IMG/VR virus record: IMGVR_UViG_3300017987_005482
Location: 1-22,380 of that record
Direction: 5' to 3' (one strand)
DNA: 22,380 nt
Origin: a virus
This document shows, piece after piece, positions 1 to 7,759 of this stretch. The notes under the pieces were generated by a model. That model saw nothing but the letters and a program-made list of their open reading frames with translations, made no database searches and had not been told where the DNA came from. Numbering within the stretch: the stretch's first letter is position 1; every line of letters begins with the position of its first letter. The translations under genes were made by a program, and so were the position numbers.

Positions 1-141
1 ATGTCGGCCAGCGTCTTTCATAATGAACAATTCGTCGCCGTCTTCGAATCCAAGATGCTCCTGGATTTTCTTTGGAATGTGGACATAACAAGTCCCCCCA
101 TTGTCAATAGGCTTAACTCGCACAATCTCTTTTTCTTGCAT
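1..141 (-). CDS. AbrB/SpoVT-type DNA-binding regulator (partial, N-terminal 47 codons)
   Basis: Reading the minus strand from an ATG at 141 gives 47 codons, open to the left edge, so the C-terminus is missing. The product has the swapped-hairpin AbrB/MazE look: a first strand (EIVRVKPIDNGGTCYVHIPK) followed by a helix and the IQEHLGFEDGDELFI pattern, matching the family's 'iPkeirk.LgledGDev.i' signature. Such proteins bind DNA as dimers and are common archaeal and viral transcription regulators or antitoxins. The gene diverges from the primase-helicase, and its start lies 38 nt from the centre of a shared TATA-like sequence. An SD-like AGGTTGAT lies just upstream on the minus strand. A plus-strand frame also runs through this DNA but reads as an implausible extension of the primase. 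Target and role, such as control of early genes, are inferred. Confidence 0.75.
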   Translation of the reverse strand, partial: MQEKEIVRVKPIDNGGTCYVHIPKKIQEHLGFEDGDELFIMKDAGRH

Positions 142-171
142 TTCAATCAACCTAGGGTTTTAACAGCATTA

Positions 172-184
172 AACTTTTTAAACC
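172..184. promoter_or_regulatory. Shared divergent TATA-like promoter
   Basis: CTTTTTAAACC on the plus strand reads GGTTTAAAAAG on the minus strand, so the TTTAAA core can act as a TATA box both ways. Its centre (about 179) is 38 nt from the AbrB-like ATG (141, minus) and 38 nt from the primase ATG (217, plus). With archaeal TATA-to-start spacing of about 26 nt, both transcripts would have leaders of 10-13 nt. The minus-strand TTTAAAAAG matches the TATA core of the three 22-bp module promoters. The AbrB-like protein may autoregulate here; that is inference. Confidence 0.5.
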
Positions 185-216
185 TTGCGCAATATACCTT
201 TACGGTCGATTTTCTG

Positions 217-2496
217 ATGGAGGATTATATCAAACGAGGATGGGCGATTTTTCCACTGAAGGGGAAATTGCCAGCTCGCGGAATACGCTGGAGGGATGAA
301 TCAGCACCAAAGGCTGAAGGGTTTCGTGAGGGAGACAACGTCGGGCTGGACTGCGGCAAGAGCGGCCTTATTGTAATAGATATAGACTCCAAGGCAGACC
401 GTGACGGGATTGCCGAATGGAACGCCCTGACTTCCAAATATGGGATAGATATCAGCGGAGCACTCCAGGCAAAGACCGGAGGTGGTGGTTATCACTTCAT
501 TTTCAAGGACACGACAAACGGCGAGATTGGCAACAGCGCAGGCAAGCTCGGACCAGGAATCGACGTCCGTGCAAATGGCGGTTACATTGTGCTGCCTCCA
601 TCTGTGCATCCACAGACTGGTGCCAAATACGAGCAGGTCGGGAGCTGGGAAGGGCAGGAACCTGCGCCAGTCCCGCCAGTACTTGTTGGACTGCTACGCA
701 AGGACAAGGCTAAACAGCAGCTCCTGGCACCAGCCGGAGTGAGCAGGAAACCACAGGTTATTGGGGAGATTGAATATACTGGGCGGGACAGATATGCTGA
801 AGTTGCAATTCGCAATGAAGTCGAGCGGGTGCGCTCTGCACCAAGCGGGGAGCGCAACGACACCCTGAATCGAGCTGCGCACGCTCTGGGAAGGTTGGTC
901 GGTGCAGGCAGGCTCAATGAGAGCGATGCCCTGAGCCAGCTTCGCAGTGCAGCTGGGTCCAATGGGCTGAGTGCAAATGAGATTAATGCCACGATTGCAA
1001 GCGGGTTCGAGAGCGGAAAATCCGACCCCGAATACACAGGAAGGCCAGATGCCATAATAGTCGATGAGGCTGGCCAGAGAGACTGGGAGGCCGAGCTGAT
1101 TGACATCATCAACACCTGCGTGGTCGTAAATGCTGGGAAGGATGCCGAGTACAAGAAGGCAGACCCGAATCGTGGAACGAAACTTCGAAAATTGTTTTCC
1201 GAATGGATTCTGCACGAGGGTAAGTATATCTCAATCCCATATCGGAATGATTATAAAATCCTGAGGTATGATGGAAAAAAATATTGTGAGGGGGGAAAGG
1301 AACATATTGAAGCATTTTTAAGGGAGACTCTGGTTCGGAATCATGGGGATGAGTTTTGCAAGCCGAATTTTTATGCCGACATCCTGAAGAATCTGAAGAT
1401 AGATACATATTGTAAAACCGACGAACTCAACCCAATCAAACTTATTCCTTTTGAGAATGGCGTTCTGGACCCAACAAACAGAGTTCTTATGAAACACTCA
1501 CCTGATTTGAAATTTACATATACCACAGGGTATAATTATGACCCAACTGCTGAATGCCCGAGATGGGAGAGCCATATAGCTGCGCACGTTCTTCAAGAAC
1601 AACAGGCAGCGCTTCAGGAAATGGCTGGATATATGTTCATGGATAACAACCGATATCAGAAGTGGTTTTTGCTTAGAGGGCCAGGGCAGAATGGAAAATC
1701 AATAGTGTTGGATACCCTGCGCAGATTAATCGGAGAAGAAGCTGGAGCTGGTGTTGAATTGAAACGTCTTGCAAATAATGATTTTGCGGTTTCCAGATTG
1801 TACCAGAAAAAGGTGAATATCTGCGCAGATATCAGCGCCACGGAAACGATTGACGTGAGCAGAATCAAAACACTCACTGGCGACAGGAGGCTTGATGTCG
1901 ATGTCAAGCACGAGGATGGGATTGACATGGAATGCTACACCACCCTCATCTTTTCTACTAATATATGCCCAAAGCTCTCAGACAGGAGCGATGGGTGCTT
2001 CAGGCGTGTTGTTCTCTTCGACTTCATCAAGAAGGTCGAGAACATCGATTCCCAGTTTCAGGCCAAGATTGACAAGGAGCTGCCTGGGATTTTCAACTGG
2101 GCCATGGTCGGGTTTGACAGGTTGCGAGCTAATGGGAAGTTCACCTGGACCGAGGACATCGCCAAGGTGCGGGATGATTATGAGCGCAAGAGCGACCCAG
2201 TAGCTATGTTCTGCGACGAATACCTTGAGGAGATTGAGGTTCCTGGTGGAGAAGAGTTCACAAATATGAACTCGGCACCACATACGGCGGTATATGACTG
2301 GTACTGCCAGTTTTGTGCCAATGTGAATATCCAACCCCTCAGCCGTGGTGCTTTAGTGCGAAAAATGTACAGGCATTATAGAGATTGTGGGCATTATGTT
2401 AAGAAATATGGACCAGTCTGGAAGGGTCTCAAGCTCAAAACGATTCTTATGAAGCATGAAAACAACAATATTGGTGAGCGGGAATATAGTTTGTGA
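217..2496 (+). CDS. Prim-pol / SF3 helicase replication protein (D5/P4-type primase-helicase)
   Basis: This is a 759-residue replication initiator combining primer synthesis and DNA unwinding. The N-terminus carries a bifunctional primase-polymerase domain: the opening RGWAIFPL, the acidic IDID metal-binding motif (about residues 52-55), GGGGYHF (about 88-95) and the GIDVRANGGYIVLPPS segment. The C-terminal half has a D5-type N-terminal region and a superfamily 3 helicase with Walker A GPGQNGKS (about 487-494), a Walker B-like NICADIS, and motif C FSTN followed by the arginine-finger region CFRRVVLF. The frame is open to base 1, but that extension overlaps the divergent AbrB-like gene and shows no domain. 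ATG 217 begins exactly where prim-pol domains start and lies behind a TATA-like box. The gene ends in a terminator-like sequence and stands apart from the late genes, which fits early expression. Confidence 0.93.
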   Translation: MEDYIKRGWAIFPLKGKLPARGIRWRDESAPKAEGFREGDNVGLDCGKSGLIVIDIDSKADRDGIAEWNALTSKYGIDISGALQAKTGGGGYHFIFKDTTNGEIGNSAGKLGPGIDVRANGGYIVLPPSVHPQTGAKYEQVGSWEGQEPAPVPPVLVGLLRKDKAKQQLLAPAGVSRKPQVIGEIEYTGRDRYAEVAIRNEVERVRSAPSGERNDTLNRAAHALGRLVGAGRLNESDALSQLRSAAGSNGLSANEINATIASGFESGKSDPEYTGRPDAIIVDEAGQRDWEAELIDIINTCVVVNAGKDAEYKKADPNRGTKLRKLFSEWILHEGKYISIPYRNDYKILRYDGKKYCEGGKEHIEAFLRETLVRNHGDEFCKPNFYADILKNLKIDTYCKTDELNPIKLIPFENGVLDPTNRVLMKHSPDLKFTYTTGYNYDPTAECPRWESHIAAHVLQEQQAALQEMAGYMFMDNNRYQKWFLLRGPGQNGKSIVLDTLRRLIGEEAGAGVELKRLANNDFAVSRLYQKKVNICADISATETIDVSRIKTLTGDRRLDVDVKHEDGIDMECYTTLIFSTNICPKLSDRSDGCFRRVVLFDFIKKVENIDSQFQAKIDKELPGIFNWAMVGFDRLRANGKFTWTEDIAKVRDDYERKSDPVAMFCDEYLEEIEVPGGEEFTNMNSAPHTAVYDWYCQFCANVNIQPLSRGALVRKMYRHYRDCGHYVKKYGPVWKGLKLKTILMKHENNNIGEREYSL

Positions 2497-2501
2497 TTCC
2501 C

Positions 2502-2519
2502 AAAAAAGTGCTTTTTTTT
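2502..2519 (+). terminator. Terminator-like A6G / CT8 hairpin and oligo-T after the primase-helicase
   Basis: Six bases after the stop codon, AAAAAAG, two loop bases and CTTTTTTTT form a perfect short inverted repeat ending in eight T residues. Oligo-T tracts terminate archaeal transcription, and this one lies just before a long non-coding stretch. Confidence 0.55.
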
Positions 2520-2884
2520 ATCATTTCAATTCTGTGGTAGTTAGTGTATTTAACAAAATGTTAAGTTGCCCACTTGTATAAAATGTGTAAGTGGAAAAAT
2601 GGTATTTGTGTTCCATTCTGTTTGTTTGTTAGGTGTTAAATGATGGTTGTTCGACCAACACAGATTATACAAGAGTACCACTCTTACTGACTGTAAGGTT
2701 GGTTTGATAGCTCAAACTTATTGAGGGGTCAAAAATCACTGTTAGGGGAATTGATACCCAGTTATAAAAGTTGGAGCGTTCGTGCAGTTTCTTCCACTAT
2801 ACACGTTTTGGCACTTTAGGAAGGTGTGACCATCTTTTACAACACAGCGGAAACTATTAAATTTTTTACTGGATAATAATACCT
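2520..2884. other. Non-coding gap with clustered small palindromes (candidate packaging site, origin or structured RNA)
   Basis: I see no gene on either strand in this AT-rich stretch. It holds several short inverted repeats: TTAACA-AAA-TGTTAA (2550-2564), CACTT...AAGTG (2571-2593), AAGAGT-ACC-ACTCTT (2671-2685) and GTTTGA-TAGC-TCAAAC (2702-2717). A TATA-like TTATAAAAG lies at about 2762-2770 with no ORF behind it. The position directly upstream of the small-terminase gene is where many tailed viruses keep their cos or pac site. A replication origin or a small structured RNA driven from 2762 are alternatives. No tRNA fold fits. Confidence 0.45.
2855..2862 (+). promoter_or_regulatory. TATA-like box of the small-terminase gene (leaderless start)
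   Basis: TATTAAAT is centred about 26 nt before GTG 2885, the usual archaeal TATA-to-start distance, and no SD site precedes that codon. Transcription would therefore begin at or next to the start codon, giving a leaderless mRNA. Confidence 0.45.
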
Positions 2885-3352
2885 GTGCGTCCACATCCAA
2901 AGAACCCTGTTCCGAATTTAGATTTCAACCGTGACACACCAGCGAGGCTTGAATGGGTCCATAAATTACAGACCCAGGGTTATGAAGACTGGGGCATCGC
3001 TGCGATTCTCAACGTGAGCGACGCCACAGTCAAGCGTGACCTGGAGCGAATCAAGAAGCGCATCAACGTGGAACATGATTTGATTCGCCACCGAAGCCAG
3101 CTTGAGTGGGTCGTGCGGGAATCCATCGGGCGGTATCTTGAATGCCTTAAAGAGGGCAACAGTAAGGAAGCCATGAAATGGTTTGATAGGGTTTTACAAG
3201 CCACTTCCAACAAAACCAGATTTCTCTCCAATGACAAAAATACCATCATGTTTGTTCAGAACAACAACATCCAGAACAACACAGTGAATTTGACGGCGGA
3301 GGAACTCATCAAGGTTGCGGGGAAGAAGGTGGCTGTTTCTGAAAAATCTTGA
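2885..3352 (+). CDS. terS: Terminase small subunit-like HTH protein
   Basis: This 155-residue protein sits directly upstream of, and overlaps, the large terminase gene, the standard place for the small subunit that recognises viral DNA and loads the motor. Residues about 24-60 (LQTQGYEDWGIAAILNVSDA then TVKRDLERIKKRI) form a helix-turn-helix, as in small terminases and sigma-like HTH proteins. The middle (about 65-105) is helical and could oligomerise. The tail (KTRFLSN then an asparagine-rich run) may contact TerL. The start is GTG 2885, with no SD but a TATA-like box about 26 nt upstream, pointing to leaderless translation. Assignment rests on HTH plus context. A generic HTH regulator is possible but less likely. 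Confidence 0.7.
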   Translation: MRPHPKNPVPNLDFNRDTPARLEWVHKLQTQGYEDWGIAAILNVSDATVKRDLERIKKRINVEHDLIRHRSQLEWVVRESIGRYLECLKEGNSKEAMKWFDRVLQATSNKTRFLSNDKNTIMFVQNNNIQNNTVNLTAEELIKVAGKKVAVSEKS

Positions 3353-4589
3353 ATTTCTTTTCAATGTGACGGGCAAGAAGCCATATCCCTATCAGGAAAA
3401 ACTCGAGGCCCACCCAGCGCCAAAAAAGATAATCAACAAATCCCGCCAGATGGGACTATCCTATTACTGCGCCGTGAAGGCCGTGAATGCAGCATACCTT
3501 GGAAAGAGCGTCCTCATCGTGTCGCCAAGTGAGCGCCAGTCCATCCACCTGGTACGCTACGTCTATGAAGTCCTCAATGGGATTCGCTCCCTGGACCAAA
3601 ACATCAGTATGGGAATCGTGGAGGAATCCAAGACTACGATTCGCTTCGAGAGTGGCGGTGCAATCTATTCCCTGCCAAATTCCCCGAATACGATTCGTGG
3701 AAAGCAGGCCGACCTCATAATAATCGACGAGGCGGCCTTGTTTCTCAATGGCACCGATAAAGAAGTCTGGGAGGCTATCCTGCCATCATTGTCCAGAGGG
3801 GGCGAAATCTGGCTTATTTCGACACCTTATGGTGAGCGTGGGCTTTTCTATGAAATTTGGAAAGATGCCGAGAAACACGGATTTAAGCGCTTCACGCTGA
3901 ATTATCGTGAGTGTCCCGACCTTAAAATCGAGCCAATCAAGGAATCCCTGGACCATCTCTCCTTCTTGCAGGAGTATGAAAACAAATTCCTCGGGGACGT
4001 GACCTCGTTCTTTCCCTATGATTTGCTGCACAGCTGCACGAATCCGAACATCACCTCAACTGATGGCGCCCCACGGTATATTGGAATCGATGTCGGGAGG
4101 CGCTCTGACTTCACGGCGATTTCTGTGATTGAGGAAAATGACGGGAGATTCTCCATGTTGCACTTTGAGAAGTTGCAGCATAAGACCTTCCGTGAGCAGC
4201 ACGCAAGGATAACCGAGCTGATACAGACATTCAAACCTGCCAAGCTGGCGATTGATGAGGGTGGCCTTGGAATGCAGCTGGCTGAGGAATTGCTCGAGCA
4301 GGAGGGTTCCATCATCATGCCCGTGACATTCACCAACGAGAACAAGAACGTGATGATGGTGGACCTCAAGCGCCTCTTTGAAACCAAGGAAATCCAGATT
4401 CCCGATTCCAAGGAAATCATCGGCGCCCTTCATATGATTCAGAGAGTGCAGGCTGGTGGCCTGGTCAAGTATGAATCAGACCGAAGCGACGAGCACGGCC
4501 ATGCTGACTCCGCCTGGTCCCTCGCCCTGGCACTCTACTCGATAGAGAAAGGCGATGTCGGGGTTGCCGATAGCGAGGGGATTCTCTGA
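3315..4589 (+). CDS. terL: Terminase large subunit (packaging ATPase and nuclease)
   Basis: This is the motor that pumps DNA into the procapsid and cuts concatemers. The ATPase half shows a Walker A variant SRQMGLS (residues 43-49), a Walker B LIIIDEAAL (D138, E139) and the coupling motif LISTPYGERG. The nuclease half has an RNase H-like fold with IGIDVGRRSDFTAI (D259), AIDEGGLG (D314) and GHADSAWSLALAL (D398), the expected three acidic positions. 424 residues is normal for the family. TTG 3315 overlaps the terS-like gene by 38 nt and has only a weak AAGG in front. An in-frame GTG at 3366 would still keep both domains, so the exact start is uncertain. The function is secure. Confidence 0.95.
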   Translation: MRGRRWLFLKNLEFLFNVTGKKPYPYQEKLEAHPAPKKIINKSRQMGLSYYCAVKAVNAAYLGKSVLIVSPSERQSIHLVRYVYEVLNGIRSLDQNISMGIVEESKTTIRFESGGAIYSLPNSPNTIRGKQADLIIIDEAALFLNGTDKEVWEAILPSLSRGGEIWLISTPYGERGLFYEIWKDAEKHGFKRFTLNYRECPDLKIEPIKESLDHLSFLQEYENKFLGDVTSFFPYDLLHSCTNPNITSTDGAPRYIGIDVGRRSDFTAISVIEENDGRFSMLHFEKLQHKTFREQHARITELIQTFKPAKLAIDEGGLGMQLAEELLEQEGSIIMPVTFTNENKNVMMVDLKRLFETKEIQIPDSKEIIGALHMIQRVQAGGLVKYESDRSDEHGHADSAWSLALALYSIEKGDVGVADSEGIL

Positions 4590-4618
4590 AGTGCTTCAAC
4601 TCTTTCAGGTTCCAGTAT

Positions 4619-4909
4619 GTGCTGTTCTCATACTACTCAAAGGAGCTGCGGGAAGCTGAAGAGTTGTTTTACCTCTACAATGAAAAATATCCTCAGGAGC
4701 ATCGGCATGACTACATCTATGCGGCGATTTTGTATGTCGTAACAAACAAGAAGGCCAACATGGAGCGCCTTTTATCCTCACTTGACAAGCGCAGCCGCTC
4801 ACTGTTCTACAAAGAGGTGGAACGCCTGGAAGACATCCAGCGAAAGAGAACCTTTAAAAAGAAGGACGCATCGGCTTATTCTATTGGTGTGAGTGAAGGG
4901 TTTTTATGA
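4619..4909 (+). CDS. Small helical protein between terminase and portal, unknown function
   Basis: A 96-residue charged, mostly helical protein that I do not recognise (LREAEELFYLYNEKYPQEHR, then IYAAILYVVTNKKANMERLL, then a basic helix ending in KRKRTFKKKDAS). The frame is open upstream of GTG 4619. A CTG at 4586, overlapping the terL stop and preceded by GAGGGG at 4575-4580, has a far better SD and would add 11 residues, so translation coupled to terL is plausible. Its last 20 codons contain the first copy of the 22-bp promoter element, which means its C-terminus doubles as control sequence for the portal gene. Position suggests a role in packaging or portal assembly, but nothing in the protein shows it. 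Confidence 0.7.
   Translation: MLFSYYSKELREAEELFYLYNEKYPQEHRHDYIYAAILYVVTNKKANMERLLSSLDKRSRSLFYKEVERLEDIQRKRTFKKKDASAYSIGVSEGFL
4849..4870 (+). promoter_or_regulatory. Module promoter element, copy 1 (portal module)
   Basis: The core TTTAAAAAGAAGGACGCA follows AACC. It is identical over 22 bp to the copy at 17089 and differs by one base from the copy at 9210. The TTTAAAAA part acts as a TATA box, predicting a transcript start near 4881-4883, 36-38 nt before the portal TTG at 4919. It lies inside the end of the preceding gene. Confidence 0.65.
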
Positions 4910-4918
4910 GGTGTATGA

Positions 4919-7759
4919 TTGGGACTTTTTGATTTTCTTTCTGGAGGAGCAAAAAATACTGGAACATCTGGCATGGTGAAAGCACCAGCATCTCTTAATC
5001 CACAGACCGACCCATATTCAGAAAGCGGGGGGGTTGTCACCAAAACCATTTTGTCGAGATTCCCTCTCCCTCCCCGCTATCTCAAATTCCTGGCATTTAA
5101 CGTCGATATTCTCCGAATCGCAATCCAGCATCTGAAAAACGAAATCTTCATCACAGGGATTGAAATCGAGGAAGCGTACGACGTAAAATGTACTAATCCT
5201 GACTGTGAGAAGAAATTTGAATACACAGCTAAAACGTGTGACGTCTGCGGTTCGGAGGTTACACAACCTCTCTGGGCTGAGCGGAAAAACCTTGAGAAAA
5301 TCTATTCCAGAATAAATTCACTGGGGCAATCACTTCCTGAAGTCATAAAGGAATTCGAGGAGAACCTCGAAATCTATGATAATGGGATGTTGTATGTCAA
5401 GCAAGAATACACAATCAACAAGACCGACGGCTCAATCATTGGCAGGATTCCACAGGAAACCATGTCTGTCTCTCCCGTGAACTTCGAGAAGAACCTTTCT
5501 GATACTGGTATAATTGGTGCTGCCCTTGATGGAACTCCAATTCGTATTTGCCTTCGACATCGTGAATCAACCACACCGAGCATGACTTGTAAGATTGACG
5601 GGTGTGGCTGGAAAACATATCCAGTCGAATTCACAGAGACATTCGGCAAGAGTCGCAATCATTACATTCCAGGGGAGATAATCCACAAAACCAAATATAC
5701 CTCCACCAAGCGCATGGGCTACTCCCCTATCTATGCCATCTGGAAGAAACTCTTTGCCCTCTGGTATCTTGATGAGCAGCAGATGAAGCAATTCCAGGAA
5801 GGACGCCCACCTAAAGGTTTCTTGGTCCTCAACATGGGCCAGAGCCTGCTGGATTCACTCATCAAGAAAGTCAAGAATATCTTGCGGGAGAACCCCAACA
5901 CAATTCCATTCCTTGCAGTTGAGGCCCAGGGCAAGAAGATGGCCGAGTTCATCAATGTCTCTGGTACTTCATCAGACCAGCAGCTGCTTGAGCATCGTGA
6001 TGCAATCCGCCGAATGGTGGCTGCATTGTACGGAGTCATGCCTATTTTCTCGGGTGATATCAGTACGGGGGGTGGCCTAAACAATGAAAGTCAACAGGTT
6101 GTCGTCACCAATGATGCGGTGAAGCGTGGCCAGGAACTTCTGAACAGTACCATGGTTGAGCTGCTCTCGCTTTATGGAATCGATGGATGGCTTGCAGTTA
6201 TCCAGCCAAATGAAGAGAAAGACGAAATGCGTGAATTGCAGATTGAGCAGATGAAGATTCAGAATGCCCAAGTCTTGCAAAGCATGGGCTTTGACATTTC
6301 CACAAATGAGCAGGGCGAGTTCGAACATTCTGAAAAACCAGTTCGTGAACCAACTGGCACCAAAAGCGGAGGTTTTGGGGAATCGCCTTTGATTAGCAAA
6401 GAAAAGCTCTTTGGTGAAGGCAACACAATCGAGAAAGCTGACAAGGTATATCTAAAGCCTGGAGAAAAACCACCTCATGGTGAGCCAGTTCATGAAGGTG
6501 AGAAGGGCGGACATTATTATTTCCCATCTGGCTCTGGAACTCCTTCTGAAAAGAAACCAACAACTGAAAAAAAAAAGTTGTCTGACCTCTTGAAAGAGGC
6601 AGGGGTTGGTTTTGAGGATATTCTGAGTGACAATACTGAAGCTCGCAAGAAGCTTAACCTGGCATTTGAACAGTCTGGAGTGAAAATCCAGATGGGTGAT
6701 TCTGAGGATGAGATGAAAGAGAAGAACTATGCCAGAGCAAATCTTGTTCTTGACACATTTCCAACAGAGATAAAGAGCGCAGTGAATGAATTGAAAAAAG
6801 CATACTCCAGGGATGAAGTTGCTGCATATAGGAGGGGCAACAATATCTCATTTTTCCTTGCTGGCCAGCTTGGGACTTACATAAGGTTTCAGACTCCTGA
6901 GCGGCGGATTGCGTTTGCTGAAAAACTGAAAGGTCTTCTTGGTGGTGATGTCCGTGAAACAAATAAAGCTCTTAAGTACATTGGAATCAAGGAGAGGGTC
7001 AAGTCTTCTGGAATCAGGCAGACTGCGAAGGTAAAAACCCGTGAAGAGATAAATAACTCCCTGAAAGAAGTGACCCATGGTGGAGTCACATATAAGATAA
7101 GCCCAACGTACATCAAAAACTCAAAATCATTCAAGAATGAGGCGGCTCTGAAGAAAACATTTGATTCTGTCATTGATACTCTACCACCAAAGGCCAGGGA
7201 AGTAATTCAGAAAGGTGGCACGCAGGTGCATTTCATTACAAGGCCAGAGGCGAAGAAAATAACTGGGGCAACGCTGTCAAGCAGGTCGCTTGGATATTAT
7301 GTTCGGAATACGAACCAGGTTTATATATTCCCAGAGAAATCTGACAGAATTGAATATACCATCAACACGAGTGAACTTTCTGAGGCAGGCTATTCTGCTG
7401 AAACAATCGAACGGCTTTCTTCAGATGCAAACATAGAATCCTGGAAGCGAACAGTGACTCACGAACTGGCACACGCTGTTGCGTATAATGAGGCAGGGTT
7501 TTCCTCAATGCAGAGCAAGTATGATGAGTACATCTTCTCGAAATATGAAGCTTACCAGCGCAGAGAGATGCTTGATGATGATTTCAAAACAAACTACATC
7601 TCAGGGTATGCAAAGACCTCACCATCAGAAGATTTTGCTGAGACGTTTGCTTATTACGCTAATTACAAGAAGGATGTTGATGAGTTGATTGAGAAGGATT
7701 TGATATTTGGCAAAATGCTCAAAGACAAATTCATTTGGATGAGGGATAATCTATGGTGA
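4919..7759 (+). CDS. Portal protein fused to a C-terminal HExxH zinc metallopeptidase
   Basis: At 946 residues this is about twice a usual portal. Residues 1 to about 470 match portal proteins in layout and context (terL upstream, MuF-like gene downstream; LPPRYLKFLAFNVDILRIAI, then PEVIKEFEENLEIYDNG, then IRRMVAALYGVMPIF). Two cysteine clusters sit inside the portal part: C91-x4-C96-x10-C107-x2-C110, and C211-x2-H214-x9-C224-x4-C229, both zinc-ribbon-like. A linker (about 505-545) carries YLKPGEKPPHGEPVHEGEKG followed by GHYYF. A helical region follows, then a zincin domain (about 725-946): THELAHAV with H848, E849 and H852, and a downstream SEDFAETFAYY (E904 or E908 as third ligand), resembling the anthrax-lethal-factor-like peptidase layout. 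TTG 4919 follows GAGGTG at about 4908-4913. The C-terminal part could be a peptidase carried in the virion or ejected; that is inference. Confidence 0.88.
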   Translation: MGLFDFLSGGAKNTGTSGMVKAPASLNPQTDPYSESGGVVTKTILSRFPLPPRYLKFLAFNVDILRIAIQHLKNEIFITGIEIEEAYDVKCTNPDCEKKFEYTAKTCDVCGSEVTQPLWAERKNLEKIYSRINSLGQSLPEVIKEFEENLEIYDNGMLYVKQEYTINKTDGSIIGRIPQETMSVSPVNFEKNLSDTGIIGAALDGTPIRICLRHRESTTPSMTCKIDGCGWKTYPVEFTETFGKSRNHYIPGEIIHKTKYTSTKRMGYSPIYAIWKKLFALWYLDEQQMKQFQEGRPPKGFLVLNMGQSLLDSLIKKVKNILRENPNTIPFLAVEAQGKKMAEFINVSGTSSDQQLLEHRDAIRRMVAALYGVMPIFSGDISTGGGLNNESQQVVVTNDAVKRGQELLNSTMVELLSLYGIDGWLAVIQPNEEKDEMRELQIEQMKIQNAQVLQSMGFDISTNEQGEFEHSEKPVREPTGTKSGGFGESPLISKEKLFGEGNTIEKADKVYLKPGEKPPHGEPVHEGEKGGHYYFPSGSGTPSEKKPTTEKKKLSDLLKEAGVGFEDILSDNTEARKKLNLAFEQSGVKIQMGDSEDEMKEKNYARANLVLDTFPTEIKSAVNELKKAYSRDEVAAYRRGNNISFFLAGQLGTYIRFQTPERRIAFAEKLKGLLGGDVRETNKALKYIGIKERVKSSGIRQTAKVKTREEINNSLKEVTHGGVTYKISPTYIKNSKSFKNEAALKKTFDSVIDTLPPKAREVIQKGGTQVHFITRPEAKKITGATLSSRSLGYYVRNTNQVYIFPEKSDRIEYTINTSELSEAGYSAETIERLSSDANIESWKRTVTHELAHAVAYNEAGFSSMQSKYDEYIFSKYEAYQRREMLDDDFKTNYISGYAKTSPSEDFAETFAYYANYKKDVDELIEKDLIFGKMLKDKFIWMRDNLW

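Noticed and set aside
1-216. N-terminal 72-codon extension of the primase-helicase frame
   Set aside because: It has no domain, overlaps the clear AbrB-like frame on the other strand and includes the shared promoter; ATG 217 starts exactly at the prim-pol domain.
582-1154. 190-codon minus-strand frame inside the primase gene
   Set aside because: Serine- and leucine-rich shadow of the conserved prim-pol region, with no SD, promoter or domain.
2640-2720. tRNA-like piece with a TTCGA loop near 2649
   Set aside because: The flanking bases do not form the needed T-arm pairs, and no acceptor or anticodon arm can be drawn.
5796-5810. GGAAGGACGCCCAC in the portal, partly like the 22-bp element
   Set aside because: Lacks the TATA part and sits in conserved coding sequence; a chance match.
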